Of a stretch of 64,000 nucleotides of DNA, positions 58,144 through 64,000 are shown in pieces (positions within the stretch are counted from its first letter, which is position 1; the number at the start of each line of letters is the position of its first letter). The notes beneath the pieces were generated by a model. The model did not search any database, was not told where the DNA came from, and saw only the letters and a program-made list of their open reading frames with translations. This DNA is from Pyronema omphalodes. Lineage: Eukaryota > Ascomycota > Pezizomycetes > Pezizales > Pyronemataceae. The translations under genes and the position numbers were made by a program. Location of the stretch: the NCBI GenBank assembly GCA_024516155.1, contig JAJJXM010000032.1, positions 372,001 to 436,000 on the forward strand, in the 5' to 3' direction.

Positions 58144-59448
58144 ACGGTAATCGAGTGATTGACAAATATTAGACTTTAAATATGCCTGCTTGAAACGGTA
58201 GAAAGTGAAACCATTTAGGTTGGGGATCAGGTACCAACTCTAGACATGACTGCAATTTATATGTTCCGTATTCGGTTTTACCTCAATATGCCGCTTCGGA
58301 CATAGCATGCGTATTTTCTACATGTTGACTGCGTTAAGTACATTTGTAAGCCAAACGCCACTGCATAAAAATAAACTTTAGAGCGCTAAGACGTATGTAC
58401 CAAGATGTAGGCAATCTGTCCGCAACGCAGGTAAATTTTCACTCATTCTTTTTCAAGAAAAAAAAAAAACACAGACAGGCTCACCTATAGAGGTTTCTGC
58501 TTGGCTGTCATATGGACGTTAGATTTGCCATAGTAATTGTTTTTTTATGTTTTCATGGCTGGAATCACTCATCAATAATACATACAAATGATGGTCTATG
58601 TACTTGACTCATCACCGCCTACCATAGCCCTATCCGACCACCGGCAGCCGTACTCGGATTATCACTCGACGTACTCAGAAGAAGCAGAACAACATCCACC
58701 ATATTTGGTAATTCAACACAGAACTGCCAGCGATCGGATCTCACTGCACGTTGTCAATATAGCTGGTGAAGTGGGAGTCTGCTGTCCAATGGGTATTCCG
58801 GCAAGATGTGAGGGATCGCTGTGAGTGGCACAACAACCCATGTTCTGCATAGAGAACTTGCGCCCTGCCCAACAGATGGCGATGGCCTGCGCTCTGGCCT
58901 GATGGGGCAAGAGTGCTGCCTGATGAGTTGGATTGATTTTTCGAAATCCGCGTCTGGGACTAGCTCAGGGTACCAGCAGGAAATACCCCGACGCGTCTCG
59001 TTCCGTGTCGCGTTTGCCCTGATTTTAGCTATGCTGAGGCTGCTGTGGCGTTGTGGCGTCGAAGCCTCTGGATAGGTGATGGAAGGCCTGGCTTGGCGCT
59101 GGTTTGTTTGTCTTTTAGCCACCAACCTCTTTTAGCGCCCCCGCTTGGCTCTGCCCTGGAATTTTTGCTTGACCCATCTAACACCGACCTTACTCACCCA
59201 ACCCCCTCAACATCCGTTCTCCTCCTTCACACTACCATCCCCACTACTACACCTCCCGTAATCCATCACCAGGAGGAAGGTACGTCGATTTCCGGTGTTG
59301 CGCTCCAACTCCATCTTCCAAGACTTCATATCTTTCTGCCTTCGAAATTCTTCTTGCGGGGTTTGTGCTAACTTGTAACCCGGACGGTCGCGACAAATAG
59401 CCTTAAAATTCCAACGAACCCCACTTCTAACGTATTTACGACTATATA
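57732..59448. other. Intergenic and Ran promoter
   Basis: Apart from the weak candidate above, the only feature is a C/T-rich stretch at about 59150-59440, just before the Ran start, typical of strongly expressed fungal genes (long CT tract and ACTACTACA-type leader). Frames at 58588-58824 (+) and 58754-59125 (-) overlap each other and carry no domain. Confidence 0.5.
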
Positions 59449-60349
<901 letters not shown>

Positions 60350-63300
60350 ACGGTTTCATCTTTGTCTAGTCGTTGATATGGCGGCATTTCAGGAGGATGG
60401 ATAATTGAAGAACTTAGTCTAGACACCGTCAAGAGACAGTATTTGTAACGGCTTTTTTTTCTTTCTTTCTTGGGTACTGTCAGTCGTGTTGTGTTTTCCC
60501 TCTGTCTTCAAATTTTTGCGATGCTGGTGGAGGGCGAAATGGTTAAAAATGGGAATTTGCAATTCAATGGGGTGGTTTCTGTTCATGCTGGATCTTGATA
60601 TTCGTTCCTTCTTACTTTGGAGTTATATACCTACACTGAAAATCCTGCACGTTGATAGATGGGTCAAAGTCTTTCTGCTACCTTTACGCGTTCATTTTAT
60701 GTGATTCGATATCGTCCTCGTGAGGTCGCGTTTCCTGACGTTGGAGCACACCATTACAGTTCGCTTAGAACTCTACTACTTGCTTGTTCTGCTTGTCCTA
60801 ATTCCCACGTGTCATGGCCGACGCGAAGGTCCGTCTGTAAAGCAACAACCAACGAATCCAACCAGATACGCCAATGACTAATATATCAAAGCCCGCCCTA
60901 CGCGTTCCTTGAAATTCAACGGGAACCATGTTGTCTACATAGTATTGAACACGCCTAATACGCCTAACACGGCTCACCATCAGCGTTGATCTCGGCCATG
61001 TTGACGTTGGTGGATTATTTATTTTGACTTTGACTTATTTATTTGTTAAATTATATACCTTCAGAAGCCTAAAAGGCTTGTTTTGATTGGTGGCAGGTTG
61101 GCCGCGCGTAATGGGATGCGTGATAGGTTATGATTCCTTGCTTCCTTGGCAGGGAATAAAGTCTGTAACGAAGTCTGCATCTCATCTCTACCCAACATTT
61201 AATCACCAAGAATATATAACAAAACACTATGACAAAACCCTTGCTGCTCCCACCTCATACAAACTACTAAATATACGGATTACCAAGAACACCAGTTTAT
61301 AGGGAAAGAAATATTAAAGCATAATTTACATAACTGAAACTATTTCCTTCCGTAGCTGTGGTTGGAATTTGATGATGACTGGAAGTAGTGTTGCGTTAGA
61401 TGGGTTTATTTTTGTTGATATGCATTTGTTTGCGGTTAGTTTTGGTGTCGGGATGTGGATAGATAAAGTCGTGTTGATTTGTAATGTATGTACTGAGCGA
61501 TGGATGGGGATGTGGTATGATATCTACGGTGGAAGGATATTCTTGATGGGAGGGGATTAAGAATGATGGATCTTGAGAATATGGCTTGTACTAGTTACGG
61601 ATATTGGAATTTGTAGATAGGATCTTATTACTGGTACCCCGATGCGGAGTAGAGTGGTTTGTTATGGGGAGTAGGTGGAAGGAATCGAGTAGTTATCTGT
61701 ATAGAGCTTAGATGGCAGAAGCTGGCTGGAATTGAGAAATAGCAAATTTGGGGGAAATGGAATGTGTTGGAAATGATCATGTATTTATCCTGAAAGTTGC
61801 AACACAAATAAGAACTCTGGATTGGTGTTTAGTGATGTATGAAGCGGCATCAACTTGTATTAGAAATATTTTCATGCGTCATGTACTCAATTGCAACGCA
61901 AAAACACTCAAGAGTTCTATGTAACACATGAAGCTAATGTGACTGATAGGTGATACCGCAACTTCAAACCCTCCGGGAAAGAAGATACCACTGACCTGCG
62001 GCAGCAGCAGCTACAAATCACCCTCTATATATTCTTTTGTCAAGACGCAGCCACGCTTAATTGTTGTTAGTCAATATCAATCATCTATGCACAGTCATGA
62101 TGCCAAGAATGAACTTAGATATCAGTAACTTTGCGTTATATCTGAGGCTCCGAGAGTCCGAATAAATGCAGTACCATCCTTTGATAAAAAGCTCCAGAGT
62201 GTAGTGATTTATATCATAGCTACATCTCGCAAGATATTGCGTGGGCTTTTCTCAATGAAATTCAAAAGCTTGAAGTAGTGCTAATAACGTCGAGTCTCCC
62301 TAACACTGGTCTCAGTTTAAGGAATTTTCAGACAGCGATGTTATTAAAGCGTATCTTCTTGCGCATTACGGAAGTCGGCGGGCTATTTGATTTAAAGCTC
62401 GTTAATAGAAATCGTGACTGCAGAACCATGTACCATTTCCCCTGATTCTACGAGGCACTGGATGTTGCGACTACCAGTCTACCACAGTCAAATGCCCCAC
62501 AAAGACTCTTTATTACAAATGTAATCACTACCTTATATCCCGCGGCAATGTTTTCTAACGGAACGACAGACTTAATAACCAAAATGGCATCTCCATCCGA
62601 CGTCTTTAAACTGTAAAAATGAGTTAACAGATCATCAAATATAGCCGAAGCGTATAACAGGGTGACGAAAAGGAACAGCCTAGAAAGTCAATCAATAAAG
62701 TATAGTAGAATCAATGAGTAGTTTGAGTAGTTCAAAGGGCAACAAGATCTAGGGAAGGAAAAGAGGCGTATTTTGGGATCAGTATCGTGTCGGTATCACG
62801 AGGTTCACAGCTTGTCGCTCATTATGGAAAGGAACTTCTGAAAGGCGGGCCGGCTTGCAACATCATATCACATCACATCATAGGTGCTCGATAGGCCTTG
62901 CTCTATACATTGAAACACAAATGGTGACCTGACAAAAAGGATTTTTAGGTCCTGTTGTTGCTTGTAGAGCTGTGGTTTTTGACACATTCATCGTAACGCC
63001 TTGCCCTTATACTGTCACCTTTACTTTGTACTTCATGGAAAACCCATATAAATTTCAACTTACACAGTATCTCACTTTATTTTTTCAACAGAGACGAAGA
63101 ATAATAGTGAGAGATGGGAAATTTGTTAATTGAAGACAGGAATAGGGAGAGAAAGGTGCAGGAACTGTATATGTAAATGAAGAAAGCCAGCCACACTCGC
63201 CTCATTTAAGACGCATGAAAATAATTTAAGTAAGATGAATACCGTTGGCATGATATGTATTATTTTCGAATGATGTATTGCCTCCTTAAACAATGCCGTT

Positions 63301-63362
63301 GATGGCGGAAGGAATGAATGACCCGACGAAACGAGCTATGATACGTGATATGGAATCACTGA
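60350..63362. other. Intergenic with one weak open block
   Basis: T-rich 3' flank of Ran to about 60480, then featureless AT-rich DNA. A stop-free + frame at 62188-62445 (SDLYHSYISQDIAWAFLNEI, LRITEVGGLFDLKLVNRNRD) has coding-like composition but no start codon and is preceded by two stops; another + frame overlaps its first half. It may be an exon or remnant. Confidence 0.4.
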
Positions 63363-63775
63363 AGGATAGATTACAACTTCGCTAATTTACGTAACACGAA
63401 TTCCCTACGATGGTGGTTGGAAGATATGGTAGTTGGTCATAGAGCCTTCCAAGCGGAAGTTGATAAGAGAGCAAACGAACGGAACGAACTACGGGGTTGA
63501 AGCCACTAGTACAATTAGAAGGGCATGAAGAAAATCAAATTGTACAGCAGGTAAAATTAAAGCAATTATAAGAGGTGTAAATTGAGGAGGTGAGGTTAAA
63601 GGAGACTGTGGAAAGAGGGGCAAAATTAGTTTTATCAAAGAACGATAGAAAAAGCGAGATCAAAAAGCCGAGCGAGCAACGACTTATAAAGGTGAAGGAA
63701 CTTCAGGAAGAGATCCAATCATGCCGGTGATCATACGAGGATAAAAGAAAGAAGGAATCTTGAACTGTGTGGAAA
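63363..63775 (+). pseudogene. Decayed gene with a coiled-coil region
   Basis: A stop-free block at 63363-63503 reads DYNFANLRNTNSLRWWLEDM, then GHRAFQAEVDKRANERNELR. After a frame change, 63506-63730 reads LVQLEGHEENQIVQQVKLKQ, IEEVRLKETVERGAKLVLSK and QRLIKVKELQEEIQSC, with two TAA codons in the middle (each one step from CAA) and TGA codons at the end. A further ATG-led block upstream (63302, MAEGMNDPTKRAMIRDMESL) is in a different frame. The heptad-like charged composition suggests a former coiled-coil protein of unknown family. An intact intron-containing gene is less likely because stops cluster inside blocks. Confidence 0.5.
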
Positions 63776-63946
63776 TAGCGACGATTTATGCATTAAATAG
63801 CATAATAAAGCGAGCCGGAGATAACATATTACAATGAAATCAATGGAAAACAGCAAAGTCTACACGCCACAATGTGCAAATGCCAATGGTACCTGCACTT
63901 CGAGCGGGGAGTCTAAGATGTTTTTGCACACTTGAGGTGTAATTGG

Positions 63947-63997
63947 TCAAACACAGGCGTCTGTGGCAGAGATTAAGCTGTCAAACACAGGCGCCTA
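63947..63997. repeat. Direct repeat TCAAACACAGGCG, two copies 34 bp apart
   Basis: TCAAACACAGGCGTCTG at 63947-63963 and TCAAACACAGGCGCCT at 63981-63996. The second copy touches the window edge, so further units may lie outside. Confidence 0.7.
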
Positions 63998-64000
63998 TTA

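Overview
The window is nuclear DNA from a filamentous ascomycete (Pezizomycotina). The evidence is short introns (45-141 nt) with CTRAC/CTAAT branch sites just upstream of the acceptor, a tRNA-Gly with a short intron, and a fungal gene set: NoxB-type NADPH oxidase, Dsk2, Ran/Gsp1, Nas2, an SP-RING SUMO ligase, a Cue2-like SMR protein, and a four-TM DUF7727-type protein. A leotiomycete such as a Helotiales member is my best guess, but that is an inference from protein flavour and not a search result. Gene density is low: about ten confident protein genes in 64 kb, separated by AT-rich deserts full of microsatellites, homopolymer runs and two long minisatellites.

Layout. 0-2.1 kb: a two-exon double-stranded RNA-binding protein on +, followed after one in-frame TAG by an open charged coiled-coil reading frame. 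4.1-7.2 kb: a five-exon DH-PH RhoGEF on -. 7.2-12.2 kb: repeat-rich gap. 12.25-14.12 kb: the proteasome chaperone Nas2 on +, with an unusually long 844-nt third intron. 14.2-21.8 kb: G-runs, a 9-bp minisatellite, a duplicated tRNA-like segment, and a three-exon gene of unknown function (18352-18956, -) trailed by decayed tandem copies of its last exon. 22.2-26.1 kb: SP-RING (SIZ/PIAS-like) SUMO ligase on -. 26-33 kb: gap with a 12-bp minisatellite of about 45 copies. 33.0-34.6 kb: CUE-DUF1771-SMR protein (Cue2-like) on +. 34.7-41.1 kb: gap that hides open but interrupted coding blocks of an unrecognised gene (36.7-37.8 kb, +) and some weak orphan frames. 41.1-43.0 kb: noxB on -. 43-48.8 kb: gap. 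48.8-49.3 kb: DUF7727-like membrane protein on +. 49.3-54.1 kb: gap. 54.1-57.0 kb: an orphan basic membrane protein and the ubiquilin Dsk2, both on -. 57.65 kb: tRNA-Gly(GCC). 59.4-60.3 kb: Ran GTPase on +. 60.4-64 kb: gap ending in a decayed coiled-coil gene.

The confident genes are mostly conserved housekeeping or signalling genes on both strands, with no sign of a metabolic cluster. Three (Dsk2, Nas2, the SUMO ligase) touch ubiquitin/proteasome/SUMO biology, two (RhoGEF, NoxB) belong to the Rho-family/reactive-oxygen axis that governs fungal polarity, and two (dsRBD protein, Cue2-like) act on RNA. I regard this co-location as coincidental. The less expected material lies between them: an unknown gene with tandem decayed copies, duplicated tRNA-like elements, and interrupted reading frames whose stops are often explicable by C-to-T change (CAG/CAA to TAG/TAA), as expected for RIP or ordinary decay.
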